Below are positions 1-8,369 of a stretch of DNA of 32,987 bases, piece after piece. The stretch comes from Paenibacillus phytorum (GTDB lineage Bacteria; Bacillota; Bacilli; Paenibacillales; NBRC-103111). The notes under the pieces were generated by a model. That model was not told where the DNA came from and did no database searches. It saw nothing but the letters and a program-made list of their open reading frames with translations. A program made the position numbers and the translations under genes. Positions within the stretch are counted from its first letter, which is position 1. Each line of letters starts with the position of its first letter. Where the stretch lies: positions 1 to 32,987 of the forward strand of contig NZ_WHOA01000214.1 in assembly GCF_013141715.1 (NCBI RefSeq), read 5' to 3'.

Positions 1-804
1 TCCAAGTACGTGGATTTGGCGGATGTTGAAATTCCCTCTTCCATTCCAAAGAAACATTACGGCGTTGTCCGCCTTACAGAACAAACGAGATTATTTGATT
101 CCCTTGATCAGTTGTCCTCCCCGATGACAAGTAAATGTCCAATAACGATGGAACAATTAGATCAGGATTACGGATTTATTTTGTATACGACACAGATATC
201 GGGTCCAAGGGCAAAGAATAAACTCGTACTCCAACAAGTGCGTGACAGGGCGCTCATTTTCCTGAATGGGATTTATCAAGGGGTTGTTGAAAGAAACACG
301 CATGATCAGACAGTGGAAATAAAAGAGAATGATGTTCTGGTAGAAATACCTCCCGAAGGCGCGACATTAAGTATTTTAGTGGAAAATATGGGCCGGATTA
401 ATTACGGTTATAGTTTGAAAGATCCAAAAGGGATTACAGAAGGGGTTCGTTTTGAGCGAGGGTTTTTGCACGATTGGAAGATGTACTCGCTTCCTCTAAA
501 CAATATGTCGCAACTCGCATTCGGGGACATGCAAGAAAATGTCTCATTTACGCCTACTTTTTATAAAGGCAAGTTTCATGTTGACGAGGTTGGAGACACG
601 TTCTTGAAGTTGGAAGGTTGGACGAAGGGTGTGGCTTACATCAACGGCTATAATCTCGGACGTTATTGGGACATTGGTCCGCAGAAAACGTTATATATCC
701 CAGGGCCGCTTCTTCGCGAAGGCGAAAATGAGTTAATCGTGTTCGAACTGCATGGCACAAACGATCCGATTGCTATTCTTCAAGATTTTGCTGAGTTAGG
801 ATAG
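1..804 (+). CDS. GH35 beta-galactosidase, C-terminal part (5' end outside window)
   Basis: This is the last 267 or so codons of a glycoside hydrolase family 35 beta-galactosidase, which removes terminal beta-galactose from oligosaccharides. The frame is open from base 1, so the GTG at base 10 is not the real start. The visible part is the C-terminal beta-sandwich region. It contains the family-typical stretches LVENMGRINYG, KGITEGV, DWKMYSLPL, GVAYINGYNLGRYWDIGPQ and LYIPGPLLREGENEL. The catalytic TIM barrel lies upstream of the window and cannot be checked. No signal peptide can be assessed. It is followed after 56 bases by the oxidoreductase on the same strand, which suggests co-transcription. 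Family assignment is secure; the substrate is inferred. Confidence 0.88.
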   Translation, partial: SKYVDLADVEIPSSIPKKHYGVVRLTEQTRLFDSLDQLSSPMTSKCPITMEQLDQDYGFILYTTQISGPRAKNKLVLQQVRDRALIFLNGIYQGVVERNTHDQTVEIKENDVLVEIPPEGATLSILVENMGRINYGYSLKDPKGITEGVRFERGFLHDWKMYSLPLNNMSQLAFGDMQENVSFTPTFYKGKFHVDEVGDTFLKLEGWTKGVAYINGYNLGRYWDIGPQKTLYIPGPLLREGENELIVFELHGTNDPIAILQDFAELG

Positions 805-860
805 TTTGTTCCGTACATATTCTTACATAAATGATAGATGACATTATTGGGGGAATTATC

Positions 861-2129
861 TTGAGAAAAATTACCGCAGTCCTTGTAGGTGCTGGCCAGA
901 GAGGCGCTGGCGCATACGCATCGTATGCGTTGAAATATCCAGATCAAATTCAATTTGTTGCTGTTGCAGAAATTGATCCGGTGCGAAGAAAACAATTTAT
1001 GCATGACCACAATATTCCTGCAGAACATGGCTATGAAAGCTGGGAACAGGTATTAGCAATGCCCAAGTTGGCTGATGCCATGCTTGTTTGCACCCAGGAC
1101 CAGATGCATTTTATACCAGCATGCAGTGCGCTGCGAAAAGGATATCACGTTCTGCTTGAGAAACCGATGTCACCCGATCCATTAGAATGTATCATTTTAG
1201 GGGAAATCGCAGAGTCGTACCAAAGGGTATTTTCGATCTGCCATGTGTTAAGATTTACAGACTTTTTCAAGACAATTAAAAAGCTGTTACTAAAAGGCCG
1301 CATCGGTAGATTAGTTACGATCCAGCACACGGAGAATGTTGAATATGCCCATTACGCTCATAGCTTTGTAAGAGGCAACTGGAGAAAATCCAAGGAATCC
1401 AGCCCAATGATCTTAGCTAAAAGCTGCCACGACATGGATATTTTATTATGGTTAGCCGATGCGAATTGTACAAAAATAGCTTCTTTCGGCTCTTTAACGC
1501 ATTTTCAGAAAGAGAATGCTCCTAAGGGTGCACCCAAAATGTGTCTGGACGGTTGTCCCATTCAAGATGAATGCCCCTATTATGCGCCTAAAATTTACAT
1601 TGAGCGGGATGATTGGATTAACAAAGTTTTCCGCACAGTCGTTAGCAGCGATACAAGCGATGAAGGCGTGCTCCATGCTTTGAAGGAGGGCCCATACGGC
1701 AGATGTGTGTACCAGTGCGATAATGATGTCGTTGACCATCAGGTGGTCAATATGGAATTTGATAACGGGGTAACGGTTGCTTTTACGATGAGCGCTTTTA
1801 CATTTGAAGGCGGGAGATCGTTGAAGCTGATGGGATCTAACGGACAAATCAGAGCGGATATGGAACGGAACGAAATTGAAACTACGAGTTTTTTGACAGG
1901 GGAAAAAGAGCTCATTCACCTTGGGTCTCCGCAAGAGGGGCATGGTGGAGGAGATGAAGGCATTATGGAAGATTTCGTAAGATTGGTGAGTCTAGACGGA
2001 AATGTGGCAGGACTCACTTCAGCCCATGTGTCTGTCCAAAGCCACCTTATGGCTTTTGCAGCTGAGAAGTCCCGTTTGGAGAATTCTGTTGTTCACATGG
2101 ATGAATTCTATGAATTATTAAAAAAATAA
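861..2129 (+). CDS. Gfo/Idh/MocA family NAD(P)-dependent oxidoreductase
   Basis: Predicted cytoplasmic sugar or sugar-acid dehydrogenase of about 422 residues. The N-terminus has a Rossmann nucleotide-binding motif (VLVGAGQRGAG). The family signature EKPMSP lies near residue 110 and SCHDMDILLW near residue 190. A cysteine cluster (CLDGCPIQDECPYY) around residues 228-241 recurs in a subgroup of this family. I chose the TTG at 861 because GGGGGA lies 6-12 bases upstream and the protein then begins directly with the Rossmann strand; the in-frame ATG at 831 has no ribosome binding site. It sits between GH35 and GH2 genes and ends 26 bases before the latter, so it probably acts on a released monosaccharide or takes part in redox-assisted deglycosylation. 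The exact substrate cannot be read from sequence. Confidence 0.88.
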   Translation: MRKITAVLVGAGQRGAGAYASYALKYPDQIQFVAVAEIDPVRRKQFMHDHNIPAEHGYESWEQVLAMPKLADAMLVCTQDQMHFIPACSALRKGYHVLLEKPMSPDPLECIILGEIAESYQRVFSICHVLRFTDFFKTIKKLLLKGRIGRLVTIQHTENVEYAHYAHSFVRGNWRKSKESSPMILAKSCHDMDILLWLADANCTKIASFGSLTHFQKENAPKGAPKMCLDGCPIQDECPYYAPKIYIERDDWINKVFRTVVSSDTSDEGVLHALKEGPYGRCVYQCDNDVVDHQVVNMEFDNGVTVAFTMSAFTFEGGRSLKLMGSNGQIRADMERNEIETTSFLTGEKELIHLGSPQEGHGGGDEGIMEDFVRLVSLDGNVAGLTSAHVSVQSHLMAFAAEKSRLENSVVHMDEFYELLKK

Positions 2130-2155
2130 AATGAGAAATGGGAGGGAGATTAACC

Positions 2156-4603
2156 ATGAAACATTCGAATCACTGCAGAAGAACGGTGAATTTCAACCGG
2201 AACTGGAAGTTCATTCGTGAAGACATAAGCGGAGCCGAACAGAAGCGTTTTGCGGACGAAGGCTGGGAAACGGTCTGTCTGCCCCATACGCCAAGAATCG
2301 AATCGCTGCATATAGACATGCAATTTCAAGGGATATGTTGGTACCGCAAGCATTTTGCTTTGGACGAAGCAGACAAGGGGAAGAAGATCTTTGTGGAGTT
2401 CGAAGCGGCTATGCACGAGGCTTACGTATGGATTAACGGCAAACTCAAACTGAATCATAAAGGCGGTTATTTGCCGTTTACGATCGACATCTCCAATGAC
2501 GTCGATTTCGGTGGGGCCAATGTCATTGCCGTTCGGCTCGACAACCGGAACAACGGCTCCATACCTCCAGGAAAGCCGCTGGAGAGCCTCGATTTTTCCT
2601 ATTTCGGCGGACTTTACCGCAATGTTCATCTTCATGTAACTGAGAAGTTGCATGTTACGGATGCCGTTTACGCCGGTGAACCGGCGGAAGGCGGGATTTT
2701 TGTCAAATACGCCGAGGTCTCGCAAGCATCGGCGACGGTCAATGTTCAGACTCACGTGCTTAACGAGCATGAATCGGCCAAGAAAGCGAAAATCGTGACA
2801 ACGCTGCTAGATAAACAAGGACGGCAAGTAGAGACGACCGAAAGCTTGATTGAAACAGTTATGGCTGGAGAAGCGCATACGTTCGTTCAGACGCTGACGA
2901 TTAGGAAGCCGCAGCTCTGGCATCCAGATACCCCTTATTTGTACACGCTGCAAACGAAAATCGTAGAAGACGGCCATACGGCAGACGAGATTCGCACCCG
3001 GATCGGAATACGTACGATTTCGTTCAGTAAAGAAGGAGGCTTTGCCATAAACGGCGATAGTCTGGTCATCCGGGGAACGAACCGCCACCAGCAGTTTCCC
3101 TATATCGGAAACGCCGCCTCGGACAACGCGCATTATCGCGATGCGAAGAAGCTGAAGGAGGCGGGCTTCAATTTCGTGAGGCTTGGCCATTACCCCCAGG
3201 CGCCTGCTTTTCTTGACGCTTGCGATGAACTAGGGCTGATGGCCGTCGAACCGGTACCGGGCTGGCAGTATTGCGAGGAAGGCGAGTTCCAGAATATTGT
3301 CCGGCAAAATATACGGGATATGATCCGCCGTGACCGGAACCGACCTTGCGTGATTATGTGGGAGGTCAGCCTGAACGAAACGTATCCCGGCAGGATGGGG
3401 GCGACAGATGAATTTTTTCACGAATGCCATTTGATCGCCCATGAGGAATATCCGGGGGATCAAATGTTTACTTCGGGAGACACGATGGGACGGGAAAATC
3501 CCGCCTATGTTGGCTTCGATGTGCCCTATACGCTATGGAACGACGAAACGTTGTCCCGTCCGCTGGAGGAGGTCTTACCCGATAAAGGAGGATTCGACAG
3601 AGAGTACGGGGATTACGAGTTCGGCGGTCATGAGAGTGCAAGCCGGGTAACGCGCGGAGCGGGAGAACAGAAGCAGCTACTGCAAGCCTGGAACTATCAA
3701 TGGTCACTGAATCGGAACCGTGGCAACAGGTGGTCGCTCGGAGATGCCTCATGGGTCGGCATCGACCATAACCGCGGTTGTTATCCCCAGCTGGCGGAAT
3801 GCGGGGCTCTCGACACATTCCGTCTGCCTAAATTGGTTTACTATTTTTACCAGAGCCAACGAAGAGCGGAAATCGTTCATGAACATGCGGAAAGCGGACC
3901 GATGGTCTATATTGCGAATTATTGGACGGAACGCACCTCGCCGACGAAGGTAGTCGTATTTTCCAATTGCGATGAGGTCGAGCTGTTTGTAAACGGGAAA
4001 TCGGTCAGCGCGAGAAAGCCTGATCAAGGTCCGGACACGGAATACGGCGAACGTGTGACAGGTTATGAGGTGGACTATTGGCTTACGGATGAAGAGCAGC
4101 ATAAATGGAAGGACGCATGCGTGCAGGGGAAGACGGATGCAGGCGACATGAAGGTTTTTCTGCATGACGGAGGAAATTGCCGCAATTTGGCGCAAGCCCC
4201 GTTCACATTTACCGGTGTGGCGTACGCGCCTGGGGACTTGAAGGCAATCGGGCGAATTGGCGGCAAAGAAGCAGCTGAACATGTCGTGCGCACACCGCTT
4301 GAGCCTGATACGCTTTCCCTCCGTATCGACATGAGCGGGAAGGAGCTTTCCGCCGATGGCGCCGACTTCGTGTTTATCTATGCCGAAATCAAGGACGCGA
4401 ACGGGACTGTGGTACCCTACGCTTGCGACAAGGTTTTGTTCGACATCAATGGTCCGGCGGTCATCGTTGGAGAAAATCCAGTGCGGGCGGAGGCCGGTAT
4501 CGCTACCGTGCTGCTGCAAGCCGGAGAGACGCCGGGCGAAATAACCGTGTTAGCATTAGCCAAAGGGGTAAAGCTGGCCGCGATCAAACTGACAAGTGTG
4601 TAA
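2156..4603 (+). CDS. Glycoside hydrolase family 2 beta-glycosidase (beta-galactosidase-like)
   Basis: An 815-residue GH2 enzyme with the usual order of sugar-binding jelly roll (about 10-180), Ig-like sandwich (about 185-290), TIM barrel (about 295-590) and C-terminal Ig-like domains. The barrel begins with RGTNRHQQFPYIGNA. The acid/base glutamate is E408 in MWEVSLNET and the likely nucleophile is E483 in DREYGDYEFGG; the 75-residue spacing fits GH2. There is no signal peptide, so it should act inside the cell on imported oligosaccharides. The ATG at 2156 is chosen because GGGAGGGAG precedes it; the ATG at 2138 lies within that ribosome binding site. It is the third gene of the GH35-oxidoreductase-GH2 group. 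Sampled 60-base lines are 53-57% GC against 43-47% in the preceding gene, hinting at a different origin. Beta-galactosidase, beta-glucuronidase or a related activity are all possible. Confidence 0.87.
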   Translation: MKHSNHCRRTVNFNRNWKFIREDISGAEQKRFADEGWETVCLPHTPRIESLHIDMQFQGICWYRKHFALDEADKGKKIFVEFEAAMHEAYVWINGKLKLNHKGGYLPFTIDISNDVDFGGANVIAVRLDNRNNGSIPPGKPLESLDFSYFGGLYRNVHLHVTEKLHVTDAVYAGEPAEGGIFVKYAEVSQASATVNVQTHVLNEHESAKKAKIVTTLLDKQGRQVETTESLIETVMAGEAHTFVQTLTIRKPQLWHPDTPYLYTLQTKIVEDGHTADEIRTRIGIRTISFSKEGGFAINGDSLVIRGTNRHQQFPYIGNAASDNAHYRDAKKLKEAGFNFVRLGHYPQAPAFLDACDELGLMAVEPVPGWQYCEEGEFQNIVRQNIRDMIRRDRNRPCVIMWEVSLNETYPGRMGATDEFFHECHLIAHEEYPGDQMFTSGDTMGRENPAYVGFDVPYTLWNDETLSRPLEEVLPDKGGFDREYGDYEFGGHESASRVTRGAGEQKQLLQAWNYQWSLNRNRGNRWSLGDASWVGIDHNRGCYPQLAECGALDTFRLPKLVYYFYQSQRRAEIVHEHAESGPMVYIANYWTERTSPTKVVVFSNCDEVELFVNGKSVSARKPDQGPDTEYGERVTGYEVDYWLTDEEQHKWKDACVQGKTDAGDMKVFLHDGGNCRNLAQAPFTFTGVAYAPGDLKAIGRIGGKEAAEHVVRTPLEPDTLSLRIDMSGKELSADGADFVFIYAEIKDANGTVVPYACDKVLFDINGPAVIVGENPVRAEAGIATVLLQAGETPGEITVLALAKGVKLAAIKLTSV

Positions 4604-4985
4604 TGAGCAAAAAATTTTGTTGCTAAAGTACAGATTTCGTTGATAGCGGCAGAGCTTCAGAAACAAATCGATACATTCCTTGCATCGAGGTAATCAAGGG
4701 TTAACCGAAAACACGTAAAACGTTGTCCTCGGTTATCACTTAATATCGTATAAGCATAGCCTCTCGGCATTCTCCGAGAGGCTATATGAATTTTGAAGGA
4801 CTGCGGCGCAAATCTTTAGGCTACAGAGGAACGATATGGGGCATGACGTGTGGTATTCTCTTCTTGAGTATGATCAGCAACTATATGAATTTAGAGAATG
4901 TATCTTCCTACTTGCACGTATTTTCAAGGGCATAAGTTGATTAAACAACCACAAGAATGTGTAACTTTCACTTCAACTTAGTTAA
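4604..4985. other. Gene-poor junction with short remnants and hairpins
   Basis: This stretch of about 380 bases follows the GH2 stop and holds no convincing complete gene. A 28-codon open frame at 4607-4693 (+) ends in AELQKQIDTFLASR and looks like the tail of a lost protein, but I cannot name it. A weak inverted repeat (TAACCGA/TCGGTTA, 4702-4735) and a strong hairpin at 4756-4785 follow. An open frame of 49 codons at 4786-4935 encodes a short hydrophobic peptide (IWGMTCGILFLSMISNYM) but has no ribosome binding site. Together with the sigma-factor fragment downstream, the picture is of a rearranged chromosomal junction. Confidence 0.5.
4756..4785 (+). terminator. Hairpin, probable terminator after the GH2 operon
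   Basis: A perfect 12-base-pair inverted repeat (ATAGCCTCTCGG and CCGAGAGGCTAT) encloses a 6-base loop. The following T-tract is weak (TTTT at 4791-4794), so termination efficiency is uncertain. It lies about 150 bases after the GH2 stop codon. Confidence 0.5.
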
Positions 4986-5288
4986 TTGTTCGATCTGGCC
5001 CTTTCCATTACGATTACGTTGATCGAAATTCTCGGCACAGAAGCGGACGATGTCGTGGATAAGGTGCAGCTTAAGATAGAGAAGAGCAAAATTTATCGCA
5101 ATCTGGAGATATTGGACGATCGGGAGAAGGAAGTTGTGGTTGGGCGGTTTGGGCTCGAATTAGGTGGAGAAGAGTGGACGCAGCGGGAGATTGCGAAGGA
5201 GCTGGGGATTTCGCGGTCGTATGTGTCGCGTATTGAGAAGCGGGCGCTCATGAAGCTTTATCATGAGTTTTATAAGGCGAAACGGTAA
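4986..5288 (+). pseudogene. C-terminal fragment of a SigK-type sporulation sigma factor (region 4)
   Basis: About 90 recognisable residues, from TLIEILGTEADDVV to the end, match the C-terminal region 4 of sporulation sigma factors. The motifs DDREKEVVVGRFGL, TQREIAKELGISRSYVSRIE and KRALMKLYHEFYKAKR resemble sigma-K more than sigma-E. The helix-turn-helix that reads the -35 element is intact. The N-terminal half with regions 2 and 3 is missing. The only available start is a TTG at 4986 without a ribosome binding site, and homology begins about ten codons later. In B. subtilis sigK is split into spoIVCB and spoIIIC by the skin element, so this may be an analogous split half; it may equally be a decayed duplicate. 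No recombinase gene is visible in this window. Confidence 0.7.
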
Positions 5289-5520
5289 GGGAAAGAATTG
5301 CGTAGTCTTTATGGGCTCAAAAGACAAAGTGAAATTACAATTATATTTATATGCTTCTCCATTAGGCTTAGTTATTCGAGTTTAGGGACGATGTTTTGTA
5401 GAAGAGGTTGATGAAGGAAAATAAACTAAATGGAAGTATTTAGGACTTTTATCATTAACTCAGAAGATAAAATTCGAAAAGATCCGTTTTTTATAGAGAT
5501 AGTACAGGAAGTATTGGATG

Positions 5521-5566
5521 AAAAAAACAAAGGAGTTAAGCACGCAAGCAGCTTAGCCCCTTTGTT
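5521..5566 (-). terminator. Rho-independent terminator for the minus-strand AraC gene
   Basis: Arms at 5526-5541 and 5551-5566 form a 16-position stem with one mismatch and one wobble around a 9-base loop. Read on the minus strand, the stem is followed by seven T residues (A-run at 5521-5527 on the plus strand). It lies about 130 bases beyond the AraC stop codon, in the correct orientation. Confidence 0.75.
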
Positions 5567-5600
5567 CAATTAATAATTCATTTTTCCTGAATTCCGCAAG

Positions 5601-5638
5601 TGTCCCGCACCTCTTAATTTCACTTATGGGACAGCCCC
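5601..5638 (-). repeat. Possible orphan insertion-sequence terminus
   Basis: On the minus strand the segment begins GGGGCTGTCCC and contains TGTCCC...GGGACA as an inverted pair 21 bases apart. Terminal repeats starting GGGGCTGTCCC occur in IS1182-like elements of Bacillales, from memory. No transposase or second end is present, so this is at best a solo remnant. Confidence 0.25.
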
Positions 5639-5645
5639 ATTTGCT

Positions 5646-5677
5646 AACTGAATCTTGAATTACAGGATTCAGTTTTT
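5646..5677 (+). terminator. Plus-strand hairpin with T-tract
   Basis: A 9-base-pair stem (AACTGAATC / GATTCAGTT) with an 11-base loop ends in TTTTT at 5673-5677. It would stop plus-strand transcripts from the sigma-fragment region before they run into the convergent AraC gene. Confidence 0.5.
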
Positions 5678-5696
5678 CGAGGGATGTCTGAACTAA

Positions 5697-7961
5697 CTAC
5701 TCCGTTTGAAACTGCTTTCTGAACTCTCCTGGAGTAATCCCAATCACTTGTTTAAATCTCCGAATGAAGCTGTTTACATTATAATAACCAACTTCGAGAG
5801 AAAGATCTTTAATCGGTAGATGACTAGAGATGAGCAATTGTTTGGCTTTCTCAAGCTTTAGATTGGTTTCGAAATCCAATACATTACTGCCAGTATGCTC
5901 CTTGAAGTATTGACTTAAGCTTGCTTGTGACATATTAAAATATTCTGCCATTTGCTGGAGCATAAAATCACAATCGGAGTAATGGGCTTTAAGATAGTCT
6001 TTCATTTGTTCAATTAGAGAGGCCTTGTGATTTGTACTTATTGTCTGAAGGCGTGAACTTATTTCATTGCTTAACTTTTTCACGGTTTCCACGAGCTCAT
6101 CGACGGTTTCATACTCGAATAATAGAAACACGTCCGGTGAATTCATCGGGGCTGTGGGTTGCTGTTTGTTCATCTCTTCAATTGTCAGTACGACCGCATT
6201 GATAATCTCGAAACAAATCAGTTTTGCTTCGAACATAGATGGTTTATCCTGTTTGAGAAAATGAATAACTTTTTGCAAAATGTTGTCGATCTGTTCAAGG
6301 TCGCCTTGTTTTATATATATTTTCAATTTATCTGATGCAAACTGAGAGGAGAAGGCAGATCTTGATTGAGTTGTCTCTAATTCATAGGAGAAGATGATTT
6401 GCCCCGTACCCTTCACTAAACGATAATCGATGGCTGTCATGGATTCAATATACGATTTAGGAAGTTGGCTTACATCTTGATACGCTCGCCCAACCCCGAC
6501 AGTAGAAATAAGTTCAAATTTTTCTTTCAGGCTGGATTGAATCGATGCTAAAATGCATTCCAAGCTTGTATCGGCCATTTCATCGCTGGCGATGATCAAG
6601 ACAATATTTTCTTGATCCATATGATCTCTAGCATAGCCCTCCAGCTCATCTGGTAAGGAATTCTCGATCAGTTCAAGAATAGAATCGACAGAAAACGAAT
6701 GTCGTATATGACCCAATTTTAGTGTAATGACTCTCATCCAGGACTTCGTTAGGGTAAGTCCCAACGAATGTGCCTTTTGTTGCAAGTCCTCCCGTGATTT
6801 AAACTTCCCTCTAATTAGTTGAAATAACATGTATTCCTTGGCTGCGATCTCGTAATCCTCAAGCCGTGAGTATAGCTCCGTATTCCGGTTATTTAGAAAT
6901 TCAAGTGCACCTTGAACGGATGTGAGCTCGTTTCTGTCCGGATTATCATCTTTCCATATCTTCTCAGTGAATTTCTTTAGAAGCAAAATCGGTTTGTAAT
7001 TGACAAGCATGAGATAGTAAATAGCCCCGCAGCTGATGAGAATAATGAACGCCAAAATATACATAAAAATAAGCTTTAATGACGTTACTTTTTCCATGAT
7101 GCGGTTAACCGGTACTAATGTGATGTATTTCCAACCCGTCTCAGTGGATACAACAATTGAGAAGATATACTTAACATGTTCAAGTGTCACGGTTTGATTC
7201 AATTCATCTGTTGAAGCATTCAATATATTCTGAAAGCTGGGGCTTTGTAGTATAGGATCATCCTTGAGAGCGGTTACAATATGGTTGTTGCTGTCCATGA
7301 TCAGAGTATTGCCACCATAATCCTTCATGTTATCCTTCAACAGATTCTGAAATGATTTCTCGGCGATAAGAAACAAGACCGTTTGATTCGGTTTAGCACC
7401 GCCTGAGGAGAGTGGATAAATTAAAGTAGTAAAACGTCCTTTGTCCTGCTGACCCCTTAGTAGAATAGACTCCATGGGCCTTACAACAGGTGTTTCATAG
7501 ATGTTCATGTCATGGATAAATGAATTCTCGTCCCATTGCTCGTAATTGTAGATTTTCTCAAAAAATAAAGGAATTTTATAGGAGCTGGTAGAGGAGTAGA
7601 TATATTGGTCATTGTGATTAAACATAAGGATATCAGATATAAAATTATTCGTTAAGGTATAGTTTTTTAAATCATCGATGGTCTTTAAACTCATTAATGG
7701 ATTATCTTCGAAAAAGAAAGGCGTCATATTTTTAATATAAATCTGATCACTGATCACACGGATTTGTTTAAGGTGATCATCAATGACATACCGAATATGG
7801 TCCAGCTTGTTCATATTATTCGAGATCACATCTTCTTTAATAATCCCAAGAAAATAGACATAAATAAACGCACCCAGAATGATCAAAGGAACTAATAATA
7901 TGAAAATATAAGAAAAAAGATACTTATAGAATAATTTGTATGCCCTTACATGAATGCTCAT
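5697..7961 (-). CDS. Membrane-anchored AraC-family regulator (YesN-type, with own sensor domain)
   Basis: A 754-residue one-component regulator. A transmembrane helix at about 14-37 (YLFSYIFILLVPLIILGAF) and a second at about 296-318 enclose an extracellular Cache-like sensor region of some 260 residues. A cytoplasmic linker follows. The C-terminus (about 650-752) is an AraC double helix-turn-helix, with MLQQMAEYFNMSQASLSQYF as the first and the LSLEVGYYNVNSFIRRFKQ pattern and ITPGEF as the second. The start is supported by AAGGAG nine bases upstream. It is transcribed away from the GH88 gene, so it is the prime candidate activator of that gene and the transporter operon, sensing an extracellular or binding-protein-bound oligosaccharide. 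A cre-like box sits just upstream of its ribosome binding site. The specific ligand is unknown. Confidence 0.9.
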   Translation of the reverse strand: MSIHVRAYKLFYKYLFSYIFILLVPLIILGAFIYVYFLGIIKEDVISNNMNKLDHIRYVIDDHLKQIRVISDQIYIKNMTPFFFEDNPLMSLKTIDDLKNYTLTNNFISDILMFNHNDQYIYSSTSSYKIPLFFEKIYNYEQWDENSFIHDMNIYETPVVRPMESILLRGQQDKGRFTTLIYPLSSGGAKPNQTVLFLIAEKSFQNLLKDNMKDYGGNTLIMDSNNHIVTALKDDPILQSPSFQNILNASTDELNQTVTLEHVKYIFSIVVSTETGWKYITLVPVNRIMEKVTSLKLIFMYILAFIILISCGAIYYLMLVNYKPILLLKKFTEKIWKDDNPDRNELTSVQGALEFLNNRNTELYSRLEDYEIAAKEYMLFQLIRGKFKSREDLQQKAHSLGLTLTKSWMRVITLKLGHIRHSFSVDSILELIENSLPDELEGYARDHMDQENIVLIIASDEMADTSLECILASIQSSLKEKFELISTVGVGRAYQDVSQLPKSYIESMTAIDYRLVKGTGQIIFSYELETTQSRSAFSSQFASDKLKIYIKQGDLEQIDNILQKVIHFLKQDKPSMFEAKLICFEIINAVVLTIEEMNKQQPTAPMNSPDVFLLFEYETVDELVETVKKLSNEISSRLQTISTNHKASLIEQMKDYLKAHYSDCDFMLQQMAEYFNMSQASLSQYFKEHTGSNVLDFETNLKLEKAKQLLISSHLPIKDLSLEVGYYNVNSFIRRFKQVIGITPGEFRKQFQTE

Positions 7962-7977
7962 AGTTACATTCTCCTTA

Positions 7978-7991
7978 TGAAAGCGTTTTAA
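7978..7991 (-). promoter_or_regulatory. cre-like box upstream of the AraC regulator
   Basis: TGAAAGCGTTTTAA matches the Bacillus cre consensus TGWAANCGNTNWCA at 13 of 14 positions. It lies directly before the AraC ribosome binding site, within the transcribed leader, where CcpA binding would act as a roadblock. CcpA binding is inferred. Confidence 0.5.
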
Positions 7992-8178
7992 AGTTTTGTT
8001 TTGGAAAATCCAACGTTGAGTAGATACATTAAAATCCTACGTCAAGATGAGCCTCAAAATCGAAAGGTTTGTTATTTTACTTGCTTATAATTATAGCATT
8101 TTTAAAATGAAAAATTCATAACTAAAAAAAATGGATATTAGAGATAAAAAACGTAGATTAGGTAATGTTCGAACCGCT

Positions 8179-8192
8179 TGAAAGCGTTGTTT
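8179..8192 (+). promoter_or_regulatory. cre-like box in the divergent intergenic region
   Basis: TGAAAGCGTTGTTT matches the cre consensus at 12 of 14 positions. It lies midway between the two divergent genes. It is weaker than the box at 8313. Confidence 0.35.
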
Positions 8193-8270
8193 CTATTGAG
8201 TTTTATATTCCGATTGAAAAATGAAGACTCGCAATGATGATAGCAACATGGAAGTTCGACTTCATGGACA

Positions 8271-8329
8271 TTTAAATTTTGAATGTGCGCTAAAATTTTG
8301 CTGATTTACAGTTGAAAGCGCATTACGTA
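8271..8329 (+). promoter_or_regulatory. Conserved promoter/operator element upstream of GH88, with cre box
   Basis: These 59 bases align without gaps to 9685-9743 upstream of the transporter operon, with 46 of 59 identities by hand count. The most conserved part is GATTTACRGTTGAAAGCGC, which includes a cre box at 8313-8326 (TGAAAGCGCATTAC). A shared TAYGTA at 8324-8329 may be the -10. No good -35 is visible, which fits a promoter needing an activator. The GH88 start follows 40 bases later. Confidence 0.6.
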
Positions 8330-8369
8330 TCATCAAAACCATATTCCGAAAACGGAAAGGATGAACTCA

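Larger units (their letters stand above)
5289..5696. other. Intergenic region with terminators and a possible IS-end remnant
   Basis: This 408-base gap lies between the sigma-factor fragment (+) and the 3' end of the AraC regulator (-). A 47-codon open frame at 5430-5573 is probably spurious because its last third is encoded by a terminator hairpin. The gap also holds two hairpins and an inverted-repeat sequence at 5601-5638 that resembles a transposon end. No gene is supported here. Confidence 0.5.
7962..8369. other. Divergent regulatory region between the AraC regulator and GH88 genes
   Basis: This 408-base AT-rich gap holds promoters in both directions. It contains cre-like boxes at 7978, 8179 and 8313. 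A TATAATTATA sequence at 8086-8095 offers a -10 for the minus-strand regulator, and the conserved 59-base element at 8271-8329 precedes the GH88 gene. No open frame in it looks like a gene. Confidence 0.55.

Noticed and set aside
3749..4519. 256-codon minus-strand open frame inside the GH2 gene
   Set aside because: The plus-strand GH2 protein is clearly real with catalytic residues in place; the antisense frame results from its high GC and has no family features.
5430..5573. 47-codon plus-strand frame with a weak AGGAA upstream
   Set aside because: Its last third is encoded by the terminator hairpin of the convergent AraC gene, so coding is unlikely.
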